Source of the DNA: Paguma larvata
Taxonomy: Eukaryota; Chordata; Mammalia; Carnivora; Viverridae
NCBI GenBank assembly: GCA_030068075.1
Contig: CM057835.1
Span: 24,582,930 to 24,646,929, forward strand
DNA length: 64,000 bases
Direction of reading: 5' to 3'
A program made the position numbers and the translations under genes. Shown piece by piece: positions 1 through 11,831 of the stretch. The notes under the pieces are model-generated. The model saw only the letters and a list, made by a program, of their open reading frames with translations. It made no database searches and had not been told where the DNA came from. Each line of letters opens with the position of its first letter. Position 1 is the stretch's first letter.

Positions 1-2407
1 CCCCTAGCAGCCACCATTATCTTGCCTTCCTGCCACCAGCGAGCATGTTTCAAATAACAGACTTCCCAGGCTTCTAGTTTAGGCTCGTGGGCCATGTTCA
101 ACCCCTGTCCAAAGAAAGGAGAAAAAGACCGCATCGTTTTACGTTCCCACGCAAGAGCGGCGGTGCCCCCCACCTCACTCTGCTCCCGTGTTAGTGAGGT
201 TCCACATCGGCTCCTCTGGTCACAGGATTTATTCTTCAGCTGTGGTTTTGCATGTCATCTAAAGCAAGTTCTTGCTATCAGAAGCTCGATATTTGGGGAC
301 GAATCCAGTTCTGGCCAGAACTCACGTGGTCACAAAACTTTTTAGTGTGTGTGCCAGTAAATTAACAACATAAAGATAACAAGAGTCTATCACCAAATGA
401 TTGGCTTTGAAGGCCATTTGCACATTAACTTTAAAAAGAGGCTTGCCTGTGCACTTCCTCCCCCTTCATCCCCACTTTGGCAGAGTCCCATTAATTTTGT
501 TGAAGGTTTTATTTTCTGCTGAAAATGCAGGAAATTTAGACGACCCTCTTGGAATCCCCCCAAAACTAATACAAACAAGATACATATGCTTCTCTTAAGG
601 AAACTAAAAATAAATGATTTGAAACTATTTAACTGTATAAATTCCCTCTTAAAAGGAAAAGGAAGTTTATATAATGAGGCAGCCCTGAGCACTGTTGACG
701 GGGTCAGGTCCTCCCACAACTGCCAGCCTGTCCGTTAGATGTGAAATCACAGCTTTGCACAGAACCTGTTCAGTGTTTGTCACGAACACGTACAAAAATC
801 TGTCAGAAACATCCGAAAATGGGACCATTTTTTCGGGGTCCTTTTTTTACGTTTGAGACTTTTACAACAAAATAAGTGTGTGGGTTTTTTTGTTTATTTG
901 GTTTTTGTTTTGTTTTGTGTTTTGTTTTGTTTTTTTTAGAAGAAAGTCTGATCTGAGATCCATTTCTAGAATGGAAGCTTCCATTTTTAATATCTGTCTA
1001 TCTCTCAGTCTGATACTGCTAGTTACTTTGATTCTTGGATGTGAGTTGTTTTTACTTGGTTTTTGTTTCTTTGTTTGTCTTATACATTTTGATTGAATGC
1101 TGGACATTATACTTTGTATACATTGTTCAGATGAAGATAAATTGTGTGCAGATAAGCACAGCTTTTTGTCTCCTGCACCAGATAGTAAATAGTTTTTACT
1201 TTGCAGACCATATAGTCTTTGAGGTAAACTTTATCTGACACTAGAGATCAGATAATTTCTTTCAATTAGTATTTGCATGGTATACCTTTTTTTCATCCTT
1301 CTGCTTTTGACCTAACTATATTTTGAAGTGAGTTCTATTTGAACTTTCTTGTGGCTGGCATGTAGTTGAGTCTTGTGTTTTTATCCATTCTGCCAAACTT
1401 TGAGTTTTAATTATTTACACCGTTTGCAATGAATGTAATTATTGATAGACATTTTAGAGTGTAAGTCTGCCATTTTACTTTCTGTTTTCTGTTTGTTCCC
1501 TATTTTTTATAGGTCTGGCTTGTTTTTCTGCCTTCCATTAGATGCCTGAATACTTTTTTGTAATTTCATTTTGATGTATGTATATAGTATTTTGGTGTGG
1601 ATCTCTGTGTAGATTTGCTCAAAACAGTACACATACATAACTTGTCACAATGTAGTAGTGTTGATATTTAACAGTTCAAGAGAGAAGGAGAAACCTTTCC
1701 TATCTTTACATCCCTTTGCCCTCCCTGGTTTATAGTATGATTGTCCTAGATATTCCCCTATAAACACTGAGAACCACATCAGACAATGTTATAATTTTTT
1801 GCTAGAACTTTCAAACATAATTTAGAAAACTCAAGAGGGAAAGGGAAGTCTGTTGTATTTACCTCTATTTTTGCTCTTTCCGTTGTTCTTTCTTCCAAGA
1901 GATTTGTTGATTGTTTTTGCTGTCTTTGTAACTGTTTCATGTTTAGAGTCCCAAAGACTGTTGACTGGGGAGAAAGAGACAAAACAATAGGCTATTTATC
2001 TGTAAACAGAAAGTTTGAAATGACAGTGTAGAAGAATGAGGTCATGTTCTGGATGTGGCACTTTTCTTGGAGTTGGTCAGACCCAACCGCCACCTTCTGC
2101 TGCGGAAGTCTAGTGACTTAGGGTGACGCTGGTTTTCTTCTGGGAAGGAAGGGACTAAGTGAGCACCAAATTTCCTCCAGTCTTGCCTTCGAAAGATTTT
2201 TACTCAAATACTGTAGTAAGTGATCAACCTGATTCTGAAGATTCTTGACAAGAACAATCTAAAAAATAATCTAAAGATTCTTGACAAACAATCTCTTTTG
2301 CATTATCTTTTCAATGCTGTTATAATTTTAAAGCAGTTACTCTCAGTCTGATTAGTTCTCTGTTAACAAGAAAAACACTGTGTGTGCGGGTTTTCTTTCC
2401 TTATCAG
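1..2407 (+). other. DYM: DYM intron upstream of exon A (3' part)
   Basis: This is non-coding sequence ending in a good acceptor: a pyrimidine-rich run followed by CTTATCAG at the boundary with exon A. I see no exon in it. Positions 885-938 are a TTTTG-type simple repeat. The AT-rich stretch from about 950 to 1990 reads like a very old antisense LINE remnant, but I cannot assign a family. The remaining open frames are short and show no protein-like features. Confidence 0.75.
885..938. repeat. (TTTTG)n-like simple repeat
   Basis: T-rich tract with repeated TTTTG units, interrupted by TTTATTTG and GTGT. It is a degenerate low-complexity repeat in the intron. Confidence 0.8.
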
Positions 2408-2590
2408 GCACAAGACCTAAATGTCATCGAAGAAGTGATTCGAATGATGTTGGAGATCATCAATTCCTGCCTGACGAATTCTCTTCACCACAATCCGAAC
2501 CTGGTGTACGCGCTGCTTTACAAACGAGATCTCTTTGAACAGTTTCGAACTCATCCTTCGTTTCAGGATATAATGCAGAATATCGATCTG
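2408..2590 (+). CDS. DYM: DYM (dymeclin) internal coding exon A, 61 codons
   Basis: This exon encodes residues beginning [17 protein letters not shown] and ending [10 protein letters not shown], which I recognise as part of the C-terminal third of dymeclin. Dymeclin is a peripheral Golgi protein needed for normal secretory trafficking. Human DYM defects cause Dyggve-Melchior-Clausen syndrome and Smith-McCort dysplasia. The acceptor is CTTATCAG and the donor is GTAAGT directly after the CTG (Leu) codon. The exon is 183 bp, phase 0 at both ends, and has no stop or frameshift. The peptide is helical, with no signal peptide or membrane segment, as expected for a HEAT-like peripheral protein. It joins in frame to exon B at 16995. 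An ATG at 2384 also opens this frame, but it lies in the intron before the acceptor and is not a real start. Confidence 0.97.
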
Positions 2591-3710
2591 GTAAGTGTAA
2601 ATGGAGATCCCGCCATTCTTTTGAGTATTAAAGCGGCAAAAGTTGAACAAATCTTGATTAAAAAAAAAACTACAAAGGTTAGAACCCCTTCTTTGAACTT
2701 AAACTAGATTTGTAGTCTTTTCCGCCAAAACCATTATTGTATTCTGTGTGTATTGCACACACATTATGTATCTAATAGAGTTGAGATGATACTTTATACA
2801 CTTCTGTATTCTGCCATCTTTGCTTAGCGCTAAGATCATCAGCACGTTTCTATAGTATCACCCGTTCTTCGAATCTCACCTTTCAGTGTCTGTGTGACCC
2901 ATAATGTAACATGTCCCAGAAGAATATTTCACCATTATCCCGTCAGTGCTCATTTTGGATGTTTCACATATTTTATATTATTTCATAATTAATGAACAGT
3001 TTATAGATAAATCGTATTTCACCTGTATTCAGTTATATTTTTGGTATGGTCTTAGAACGGGAATTATACTAGTTTTTATTATCGGGAGGATGGCAGTATT
3101 TTTAAAACTCAACCCGTGCTGCCAGATGGCTCTCTAGCAGCCCTGGGCAGTGTCCGCCCCTACGCATCATCTCATTGCCACAGGTGGTCTTCGAGAGGCT
3201 CGGTCTCACTGCCCTCTTCTTGCAGCTTCGAATATTACAATTATTTTAATCTTCGTCTTTTGATATCAGAACTGGTATTTCATTATCATTTTTGTGTCAC
3301 TTTCTCTGGTACGTACGGCTAAATGCTTTTCCCGGGTTTATAACCTTTCTCTCCTTTCTAAAAATGTTTTTGCTGAATTTTCTATTGCTGTCCTAGTGTT
3401 TTCCAATCCAGTTCAATTCCACAACTATTTCTTTTTTTTTCCTCACAGATTAATCTCATACTAATTAACATACTAGGAAAAAGCTTACAGAAAGGAGCAA
3501 TAAAATATACTCAGTAGTTGATCAAGCAAAGCAAATACCATGACCAGGTAGCGTTCGACCCTAGAAAGCAACCAGCCTTTCGTATTGGTAATTTATTTAT
3601 TGTAGTAGAGCAAATGAGAAGAAAAAAAATCATCCATATATAATAGGATCATCTTATTAAATGCTAAAGATATTGTTTGAAAACAGTTCTGAGGAAACTG
3701 TAAATAGGAT
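2591..3710 (+). other. DYM: Start of the 14.4 kb DYM intron, no gene seen
   Basis: This stretch begins with the GTAAGT donor. The following kilobase is AT-rich, with a short A-run at about 2660. I recognise no exon, RNA gene or young repeat. Around 2880-3350 there are hints of an old LINE relic too decayed to name. Confidence 0.6.
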
Positions 3711-4255
3711 ATTTCTTTTTTTCTTTTTTTAAATTTTATTTTAATATCAGTGTAACTAAAATACAGCGTTCTGTTAGTTTGAGGTGTATGATGTCGTGAT
3801 TCAACAATTCTGTACGTTTCTCAGTCTTCATCATGGTAAGTGAGCTCTTAATTCCCTTCATATAGTTCACCCCCCCCCCCACCTACCTCCCCTCTGGCAA
3901 CCATCTGTTCTCTCTAGTTAAGAGTCTGTTTTTTGGTTTGTCTCTTTTTTTCTTTATTCATTTGTTTTGTTTCTTAAATTCCACATATGAGTGAAACGAT
4001 ATGGTTTTTGTCTTTTTGTGACTTATGTCATTGGCATGATACCCTCTTAAGTCCACCCATGTTGTTGCACATGGCAAGATTTCATTCATTTTTGTGGCTG
4101 AATAATATTCCATTGTGTGTATATTCCATTGTGTACACCACATCTTCTTTATCCATTCATCCACGATGGACGTTTGGGCCTCCTCCATAATTTGACTGTC
4201 ATTAATAATTCCTCAGTAACCATAGGAGTGCATAGATCTTTTCTGGTGAGTGTTT
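3711..4255 (-). mobile_element. LINE-1 3' end fragment, antisense
   Basis: On the + strand this is T-rich at the left, followed by the antisense of a carnivore L1 3' untranslated region. The end of ORF2 is also antisense: the minus strand carries the familiar WIKKMWCTQWNIHTMEYYSA-type stretch near 4080-4160. It is 5' truncated and carries stops. The pattern parallels 9333-9800 in the larger L1 copy of this window. Confidence 0.85.
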
Positions 4256-4385
4256 TCATGATTCCACAACCATTTCTTAAGTAACTAATCTGATTCATAA
4301 TACCAGGCACAAGAGTAAACTGAAGAGCCAACATCCTTGTCCTCATATTACTTACATTCAGAAAGACATTCAATAATTAAATTCT

Positions 4386-4594
4386 TTTTGTTGTTGTTTA
4401 TTTATTTTTGAGAGAGAGAGAGCATGTGCGCGAGCGAGCGTGAGCGGGAGGGGGCAGAGAGAGGGAACAGAGGATCCAAAGTGGGCTCTGTGCTCCCAGC
4501 ACTGAGCCCAGTACAGGGCTCGAACTCATGAACCATGAGATCATGACCTGTGCCGAAGTCAGACGCTCAACCAACTGAGCCACCCAGGTGCCCC
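4386..4594 (-). mobile_element. CAN-SINE (tRNA-derived, feliform type), antisense
   Basis: The copy starts with a T-rich tail and GA-rich tract and ends at the antisense head CCACCCAGGTGCCCC. It is flanked by an imperfect 16-bp target-site duplication (TCAATAATTAAATTCT at 4370 and TCAATAATCAGATTCT at 4595), which defines the insertion precisely. Confidence 0.95.
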
Positions 4595-4610
4595 TCAATA
4601 ATCAGATTCT

Positions 4611-5010
4611 TACCCAAGTATAAATATGCGAGTTTGGTCGTAAGTAAGCACATGCACATACCTTTTTCTGAGATGTACACCCAGAAGTGGAAATGCTTAG
4701 GTAACGGGTACCGTGCCAGACTGCTTCCATGGGCGCTACTGTTTGACTCTCCGGTCCAGCAGGTGGCGCACGGGAGGCGCTGTTACTCCACGCGAGCCCG
4801 TAGTTTTGTCAGTTTTGTGATCGCACCTCATCACAGTTTTCATTTGTGATTTCTCGATCGCCACTGAGGGTGAGCACTCCTTCCCCCACCCCTTACGGGT
4901 TCCGTCTTTGTGAGTTTCCACTCAAGTCCTTGCCAGGTTTTCTGTTGTTTATCTTTGTGCAGATACTTGATGTGTTCTGGATTCGAGGCCTTTCTTAATT
5001 ATGTGTTACA
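4611..5010 (-). mobile_element. Old LINE-1 3' region fragment, antisense
   Basis: The + strand shows the decayed antisense of an L1 ORF2 end: 'acacccagaagtggaaatgc', later 'gtgatcgcacctcatcacag' and 'ttctggattcgaggcc', in the same order as in other L1 copies. It is more diverged than the copy at 3711-4255 and probably a separate insertion. A CTCF-like motif lies inside it at 4756-4770. Confidence 0.7.
4756..4770 (+). promoter_or_regulatory. Candidate CTCF-type binding site
   Basis: CCAGCAGGTGGCGCA fits the published CTCF core (CCASYAGRKGGCRS) at all 14 positions. It lies in the old L1 fragment. This is a sequence match only, and occupancy is not known. Confidence 0.4.
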
Positions 5011-5309
5011 GGCATCCAGTCGCTGACGCAGCTACAGACTCTCAGACAGAACTCTAAAACTCCTCTCAAAATGGTCAAGTAGATCAGATAAACTTTTGTG
5101 TCCAGTCTTCCCTTAGAGACCCTGCTTCTGCCCCAGTTACGTCGTGCTCTGGTCCTGCTGCCCAGTCGCAGCATCTTCCTGAGACTTTCCTTCACCTGTC
5201 TCCTCGGTTGACTTTGGCTCCCGTGTCTTCCTCTTTCTTGGCTTACCGCTTCATGTTGGCAAGAGTGCACGCTACGTAGTAGCTTTCTGGGAGAAGAGTG
5301 TACGCAAGG

Positions 5310-5465
5310 TGTATTTCATTTTAATTTTCAGTTTGCAGATAAAGAAACCAGCTCAGGAAGATTTTACCTTGCTCACAGTCACATATTCATAGAGTCGCAG
5401 AGCCAGGACTCAGACCGGGCAGTTTGATGAGAAAGCCCATGCCACGTGGGTGATCGCCATGCCCA
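5310..5465 (+). mobile_element. MIR fragment
   Basis: The order of MIR landmarks is recognisable: a segment like 'cagataaagaaaccagctcag', then 'ttgctcacagtcaca', then 'agagccaggactcagacc'. It is very diverged, as usual for this ancient SINE. Confidence 0.65.
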
Positions 5466-5878
5466 CCTACTGTACCCTTTCACGAAATGTTCCCACGGTT
5501 GCACGCACACCGCCTAAGGCGTCCAGTCACATCCACAGACCTGGAGAGTTCACCATTTCCTCTCTCTCCCAGGATCACTTCTAATGGTGTCAAATCGCTC
5601 TCTGTTCCACTGGTGGTAGAACCGAGGGTCCTTCTTAGTAACCAGGCAGTTGACCTCCTTAAAAATATCTCAGGAGGACCACAGTGGTTTTTGAAAAGAT
5701 ACACGAGAACCATGCAGAGGGTTTAAATCACACACATTTGAAACTTGGCTTCCTTTGAAAGACGTAATGAAACAGAGCGAAGGTGAGGAAACGGAAGGGA
5801 CCTCTCTGTGCTTCACACGGTGTGTGGCCACGTGGAAACGAAGCAAGATGTTAATTGGACTTCCACCAGCGCTCATTT
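5466..5878. other. DYM: DYM intron segment, no feature recognised
   Basis: Mixed-composition intronic sequence with overlapping short open frames on both strands and no recognisable protein family, RNA or repeat. Confidence 0.5.
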
Positions 5879-5964
5879 CCTAAGCTTGAGAGGAAAAATG
5901 GTCGGCCCAAGGTCACTTAGCCAGTAAGTCACTCAGCCAGGCCTCGAATCCAGGTGTCGTTATT
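5879..5964 (+). mobile_element. MIR fragment
   Basis: The segment 'cccaaggtcacttagccagtaagtc', followed by 'ctcgaatccaggtgtc', is the typical 3' half of MIR. A younger CAN-SINE follows immediately. Confidence 0.7.
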
Positions 5965-5978
5965 AGAAATCATGCTTT

Positions 5979-6208
5979 GAGGGGCGCCTGGGTGGCTCAG
6001 TCCGTTGAGTGTCTGACTGACTTCGGCTCAGGTCATGATCTCACTTATGTATGTGTTCGAGCCCCGCGTCGGGCTCCGTGCTGACAGCTCAGGGCCTGGA
6101 GCCTGCTTCGGATTCTGTGTCTCCCTCTCTCTCTGCCTCTCCCCTGCTTTTTCTCTCTCTCTCTCTTTCTTGAAAATAAATAAACATTTTAAAAAAAAGA
6201 AGAAAGAA
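5979..6208 (+). mobile_element. CAN-SINE, sense
   Basis: The complete unit has a GGGGCGCCTGGGTGGCTCAG head, a tRNA-like body with 'gttcgagccccgcgtcggg', a CT-rich tract and an AATAAATAAAC/A-rich tail. It is bounded by the exact 14-bp duplication AGAAATCATGCTTT (5965-5978 and 6209-6222). Confidence 0.97.
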
Positions 6209-6222
6209 AGAAATCATGCTTT

Positions 6223-7674
6223 CAGCATTCCCTTGGATAATCCTGAAGTAAGATTTTAAGTGAGCAGGTTTTCCAACAACTTGTTGTTGAATACCGCCAT
6301 CCAGGGTAGTGCAGGCACAACGGGCGTTCATTCGAAAGCATTTTAAAATATTTTACATCTTTTGAAAAGAATGCCGCGATAGAGATAAAAATAACATCTC
6401 TCCTTTTCGCCTCTTTCAGCACTTTGCCTTCCCCTCCCTGCCCTAAATGCCCCTGAAATTTGGCTCACGCAAGCCTTTGCTCTATCTTTTTTCATGGAGT
6501 TAACCTTGAAAAGTGTCGGTAGACTATGAATTACTGTTATTTTTAGCTGACAGGGAGTTCAGAGTTGATATTTTTCACTGAGACATTCAGCAGTGTTGAG
6601 TATCTGAGACGGGAGAGACTAACCTTGGAGCACTTTTAACTTCCGCGGAAGGAGTTCGACATGTTTTCAAGCAGCCAGATTTCCATTAGCCGCTGCCGCA
6701 TATCCCTCCCATCTAACCCGTAAGGCGATATGATCTGGCTGAATTAAGTAGCAGGACGGACAAATTATCGCACCAAATGAGAAGACGACGTGAAAGAAAT
6801 TTCATGGCTGAATATAAGTAAAGAACAGAGACAGTGAACGGTAACAGTTGTGTAGTATGGTAAAGGCAAGAACTGTTTTTATCTCTGGACAGTGTAAAAT
6901 TCATGTTAGATTTTGTATATTTCCAACCCTGACCATCCTTAATGAGCTCCATGCTAGTGTATTCAGTTGTCTGCCTGACAATCCCAGAAATTTTGAACAA
7001 GGTTAAATCAGAATTTGTTTTCCGCGAAAAATCGGACACAGAATAAATCACCTCTCTTTTCTACAGTCTTCCTTACCTCAGTAAATGACATCAAAATCTA
7101 CCCAATTTTTTAAGCCAAAAAAAAAAAAAGAAGAAAGAAGAATGAGTACTGGTTGGAATAAGGGTAGGAAATTGCAAACCAAAAGAGCACAGTCAGAGAG
7201 GGCCTCTCTGAGAAGATGCATTTGAGCTGAGACTTGAAGGAGGCAGAGAGGAAGCCATACAACTACCTGGGGTCAGGGGATCCCACGCAAAAAGAACATG
7301 AGGGTGGGACCGGGGCATGTCTGTGACGCCCTCGGGAGCAAAAGGTAGGCCTGCTTACTGACCACTATAAAAGATTTGGCTTCCCTAAGCTCAGGGTTCT
7401 CTTCCTACAGTATAAGCTACTGCATGCGGGGTGGGGCTGGGGTGGGTCATCCAGCCCTCTTCAAACCACCTTTGTGCAAACTGGGGCTTAGGGAACCCGT
7501 GAAAAAATGCCGGTGCTCTGGTCGCTGCTGCTGCTTGGCTCATAACTGTCCTTCATCACTGACCCAGAAGTCTCCATGTCCTTCCAGCATCCGCAAAATG
7601 GTGACTGACTTAGTAACTTGCATGTAGGGCCAAATTCTTCAGGTCTTCACACAGGAAGTGCTATATTATTATTC
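6223..7674. other. DYM: DYM intron segment with an ancient repeat remnant
   Basis: No exon or RNA was seen. About 7190-7330 ('ggcctctctgagaagatgcatttgagctgagacttgaagg') belongs to a common old mammalian interspersed repeat, also seen at about 20690-20860, 25400-25560 and 60300-60420. A pure A-run with AAG repeats lies at 7117-7142. Confidence 0.55.
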
Positions 7675-7688
7675 AAAAGTAGACTGAT

Positions 7689-7909
7689 GGGGCGCCTGGA
7701 TGGCTCAGTCGGTTGAGCGTCAGACTTTGGCTCAGGTCATGATCTTGCTGTCTATGAGTTCAAGCCCCACGTTGGGCTCTGTGCTGACAGCTCAGAGCCT
7801 GGAGCCTGCTTCGCATTCTGTGTCTCCCTCTCTCTCTGCCCCTTCCCCACTCATGCTCAGTCTCTCTCTGTCTCAAAAATAAATAAACACTAAAAAAAAA
7901 AATTAAAAA
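7689..7909 (+). mobile_element. CAN-SINE, sense
   Basis: Full-length copy with an A-rich tail, flanked by the exact 14-bp duplication AAAAGTAGACTGAT (7675-7688 and 7910-7923). Confidence 0.97.
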
Positions 7910-8073
7910 AAAAGTAGACTGATAAATGCAAAATGTCTAATATAAACTCTAGGCCAACCACAAAAAAAGAGAGAGAGAGAGGTAACTGGTAAGCCAAAGA
8001 TGGAGATAAAATAAAATCTTAAAATTATATTTAATCCAAAAGCAGGTGGGAAAAGCAGAACAAATAATAGTAG

Positions 8074-8321
8074 AAAAGGGTGCCTGGGTGGCTCAGTCAG
8101 TTAAGCATCCCACACTTGATTTCAGCTCATGTCATGATTCTCACAGTCCGTGAGATCGAGCCCTGCATCAGGCTCTGCGCTGACGGCGAGGAGCCTGTTT
8201 GGGAGTCTCTGTCTCCCTCTCCCTCTCTGCCCCTCCCCCGCATGTATGCTCACTTGTGCACACACGCTCTCTCTCAAAATAAATAAGCTTCTAAAAAATA
8301 ACAGTAACAATAATGATAATG
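8074..8321 (+). mobile_element. CAN-SINE, sense, inside old L1
   Basis: The head reads 'gggtgcctgggtggctcag', with a CT-rich tract and A-rich tail. A 10-bp duplication, ATAATAGTAG, lies at 8064-8073 and 8322-8331. Confidence 0.93.
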
Positions 8322-9031
8322 ATAATAGTAGTGGCACAATGAGAAAACAACAGGCAGTGCGGTCAATTTAAATCTGTCCCTGTCAATAATCACATTTAGT
8401 GCCTCAATCAAAAGAGATTTTTCATATTGGATAAAAGGTAAAATCTATGTGCTGTCGATAAGAGACTCACTGTAAATACCAGGAGCTAGATAGGTTAAAA
8501 GCAAAAGACTGAAAGAAGCTTTATCATGTAAACACTAATTAAAAGAAAGCTGGAATGACTATATTATCAGCAAAGTGGGCTTCAGAAAAAGTAACATTAT
8601 CAGAGATAAAGAAGGACACCACCTAACAATAAAGAAGGCAATTTACCAAGGAGACATAATAATCCCAGATGCGGACACACCCAACAACAGGGCTTTCAAA
8701 ATACATGAGGCAAAAACTGATAGAGTTGCAAGAAGAAATAAGCAAATCCCTAATTATAATTAGAAAATTCAACGCTTCTATCTCAGTAACTGATATGGTA
8801 AATAGAAAATTAGTAACAATATGGAAGACCCAAGCAATACTACCAACTTGATTTCACTGACACTTCTAGAACATTGCACCCATCATCATCAGTGCGTATG
8901 AAACAGTCACTGAGACAGACCGTAGACAGGACCATAAAACAAACCTCAACCAATTTAAAAGACTTGAAATCATATAGAATATGTTCTTTGACCACAATGA
9001 AATTGAACTAGAAATCAATAAGAAAGATATC

Positions 9032-9250
9032 AGGGGGCGCCTGGGTGGCTCAGTCAGTTGAATGTCCGACTTTGGCTCAGGTCATGATCTCACAGTCTGT
9101 TCGAGCCCAGCGTCGGGCTCTGTGCTGACAGCTTAGAGCCTGGAGCCTGCTTCAGATTCTGTGTCTCCCTCTCTCTCTCTGACCCTCCCCCACTCATGCT
9201 TTGTCTATCCTGCTCTCAAAAATAAATAAAAACTTAAAAAAAAAAAAGAA
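9032..9250 (+). mobile_element. CAN-SINE, sense, inside old L1
   Basis: The head GGGGGCGCCTGGGTGGCTCAG starts near 9033 and the A-rich tail ends near 9249. The host L1 sequence AAGATATC is repeated on both sides (9024-9031 and 9253-9260). Confidence 0.93.
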
Positions 9251-9332
9251 CGAAGATATCTGGAAATATCCGTAAATATTTGGAAAGTAAGCAAAACACA
9301 CGTCACAGAGAGGTGAAAGGTAAAAAGAACCT

Positions 9333-11821
9333 CTTTTTTCATTAAATAAATTAAATAAATTAATTGTTTAATTTACATCCCAGTTAGCATATAGTGCAAC
9401 ACTGATTTCAGAAGTAGTTTCCTTAATGCCCCTTACCCATTTAGCCCATCCCCGCTCCCACAACTCCTCCAGCAACCCCGTTTGTTCTCTATATTTAAGA
9501 GTCTCTTATGTTTTGTTCCCTCCCCCCACCCCAGATTTTATATTATTTTTGCTTCCCTTCCCTTCCGTTCATCTGTTTAATATCTTAAATTCCTCATGTG
9601 AGCGAAGTCCTATATTTGTCTTTCTCTGACCAATTTCGCTTAGCCTAATACCCTCCAGTTCCATCCACGTAGTTGCAAATAGCAACATTTCGTTATTTTT
9701 GATTGCCGAGTAATACTCCATTGTGTATATATATATATATATATATATACACCACGTCTTTAGCCATTCATCCCTCCATGGACATTTGGGCTGTTTCCTT
9801 ACTTTGGCTCTCGTCGACAGCACTGCCATAAACGTTGGGGTGCATGTGCCCCTTCAAAACAGCACACCTGTATCCTTTGGGTAAATACCTAGTAGTGCAG
9901 TTGCTGGATCGTAGGGTAGTTCTATTTTTAATTTTTGAGGAACCTCCATACCTTTTTCCGTATCGTTCCATAGTGGCTGCACCAGCTTGCATTCCCACCA
10001 GCCGTGCAAAAGGGTTCCTCTTTCTCTGCATCCTTGCCAACATCTGTTGTTGCCTGAGCTGTTAATGTTAGCCATTCTGACAGGTGTGAGGTGGTATCTC
10101 ATTGTGCTTTTGATTTGTATTTCCCTGATTATGAGTGACACTGAGCATCATTTCATGTGTCTGCTCACCATCTGGATGTCTTCTTTGGAGAAGTGTCTAT
10201 TCATGTCTTTTGCCCATTTCTTCACTGGATTATTTGTTTTTTGGGTGTTGAGTTTAGTAAGTTCTTTATGGATTTTGGATACTAACCCTTTATCTGATAT
10301 GTCATTCACAAATAACTTCTCCCATTCCGTCAGTTGCCTTTTAGTTTTGCCGACGTTTCAACACTTCACTGTGCAGAAAGAAGCTTTTTATTTTGATGAG
10401 GTCCCAATAGTTCATTTTTACTTTTGTTTCCCTTGCCTCTGGAGACAAGTTGAGTAAGAAGTTGCCGCAGCCAATGTCAAAGAGGTTTTTGCCTGCTTTC
10501 TCCTCTAGGATTTTGATGACTTCCCGTCCTTAGGTCTTTCATCCATGTTGAGTTTATTTTTGTATATGGTGTAAGAAAGTAGTCCTGGTTCATTCTTCTG
10601 CATGTCACTGTCCAGTTTTCCCAATACCATTTGCTGAAGACACTATCTTTATTCCATTGGATAGTCTTACCTCCTTTGTCAAAGATTAGTTGGCTATACA
10701 TTTGTGGGTCCATTTCTGGGTTCTCTCTTCTGTTCCGTTGGTCTGGAATGTCTGCATTTGTGCCAGTACCATACCGTCCTGATGATTACAGCTTTGTAAT
10801 ACAGCTTGAAGTCTGGGGTTGTGATGCCTCCAGCTTTGGTTTTCTTTTTCAAGACTGCTTTGGCTATCCGGTGTCTTTTCTGGTTCCATACAAATTTTAG
10901 GATTGTTTGTTCTGGCTCTGTGAAGAATGCTGATATTATTTTGAATAGGGATTGCATTGAGTATATAGATTGCTTTGGGTAGTATCAATATTTAACAATG
11001 TTTGTTCTTTCAATCCAGGAGCATGGAATATTTTTCCAGTTTTTTGTGTCTTCTTCAATTTCTTTCATAAGCTTTCTATAGTTTTCAGCATATAGATTTT
11101 TCATCTCTTTGGTTAGGTTTATTCCTAGGTATTTTATGGGTTTTGGTACAATTATAAATGGGATCAATTCCTTGATTTCTCTTTCTGTTGCTTCATTATT
11201 GGTGTATAGAAATGCAACTGATTTCTGTGCATTGATTTTATATCCTGCAACTTTGCTGAATTCATGGATCGGTTCTAGCAGTTTTTTTGGTGCAGTCTTT
11301 TGGGTTTTCCTTGTAGAGTATCATGTCATCTGCGAAGAGTGAAAGTTTGACTTCCTCCTGGCCAACTTAGATGCCTTTTATTACTTTGTGTTGTCCGATT
11401 GCTGAGGCTAGGACTTCCAGTACTATGTTGAATAACAGTGGCAAGAGTGGACATCCCTGTCGTGTTCCTGACCGTAGGGGGAAAGCTCTCAGGTTTTCCC
11501 CATCGAAAATGATATTAGCAGTGGGTCTTTCATATATGGCTTTTATGATCTTGAGGTATGATCCTTCTGTCCCTACTTTCTTAAGGATTTTTATCAAGAA
11601 AGATGCTGTATTTTGTCAAATGCTTTCCCTGCATCTATTGAGAGGATCGTGTGGTTCTTGTCCTTTCTTTTATTGATGTGACGAATCACACTGATTGTTT
11701 GGCAGATAATTGAACCAGCCCTGCATCCCAGGTATAAACCCACTTGGTCGTGGTGAATAATTCTTTTAATATATTGTTGGATCTGGTTGGGTAGTATCTT
11801 GTTGAGAACTTTTGGATCCAT
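9333..11821 (-). mobile_element. 5'-truncated LINE-1, antisense, inserted in the old L1
   Basis: The 3' end (T-run plus L1 3' UTR) lies at the left and the truncated ORF2 at the right. The minus strand shows pieces of the ORF2 reverse transcriptase: AFDKIQH near 11600, [16 protein letters not shown] near 11470, the catalytic FADD followed by MILY near 11320-11340, and [21 protein letters not shown] near 11050. These pieces fall in different frames with stops, so the copy is dead. The target-site duplication AAAAGAACCT at 9323-9332 and 11822-11831 proves a single insertion. A TA microsatellite lies at 9726-9749. Confidence 0.95.
9726..9749. repeat. (TA)12 microsatellite
   Basis: Twenty-four bases of pure TA lie within the L1 3' region, at the place where L1 copies carry a short GTATATATA run. 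It is an expanded internal motif and likely length-polymorphic. Confidence 0.9.
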
Positions 11822-11831
11822 AAAAGAACCT

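Larger units (their letters stand above)
7924..9332 (+). mobile_element. Old LINE-1 (sense), 5' portion: inter-ORF region and start of ORF2
   Basis: The flow of the sequence matches an old mammalian L1 between ORF1 and the ORF2 endonuclease. It has a tract resembling 'aagagactcact', then 'agataaagaaggacaccacc' (8600s), 'aggcaaaaactgatagagttg' (8707) and 'tgaccacaatgaaattgaac' (8989). Frameshifts and stops are numerous, so no protein is encoded. Two CAN-SINEs (8074-8321 and 9032-9250) and one large L1 (9333-11821) interrupt it. It resumes at 11832. Confidence 0.85.

Noticed and set aside
2384..2407. ATG at 2384 as a start for the exon A reading frame
   Set aside because: It lies upstream of the splice acceptor in the intron. 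The known dymeclin sequence enters this exon at AQDLN.
9987..10457. 156-codon + strand open frame rich in hydrophobic residues
   Set aside because: It is the antisense of the LINE-1 ORF2 end in the element at 9333-11821. This is a familiar shadow frame, not a gene.
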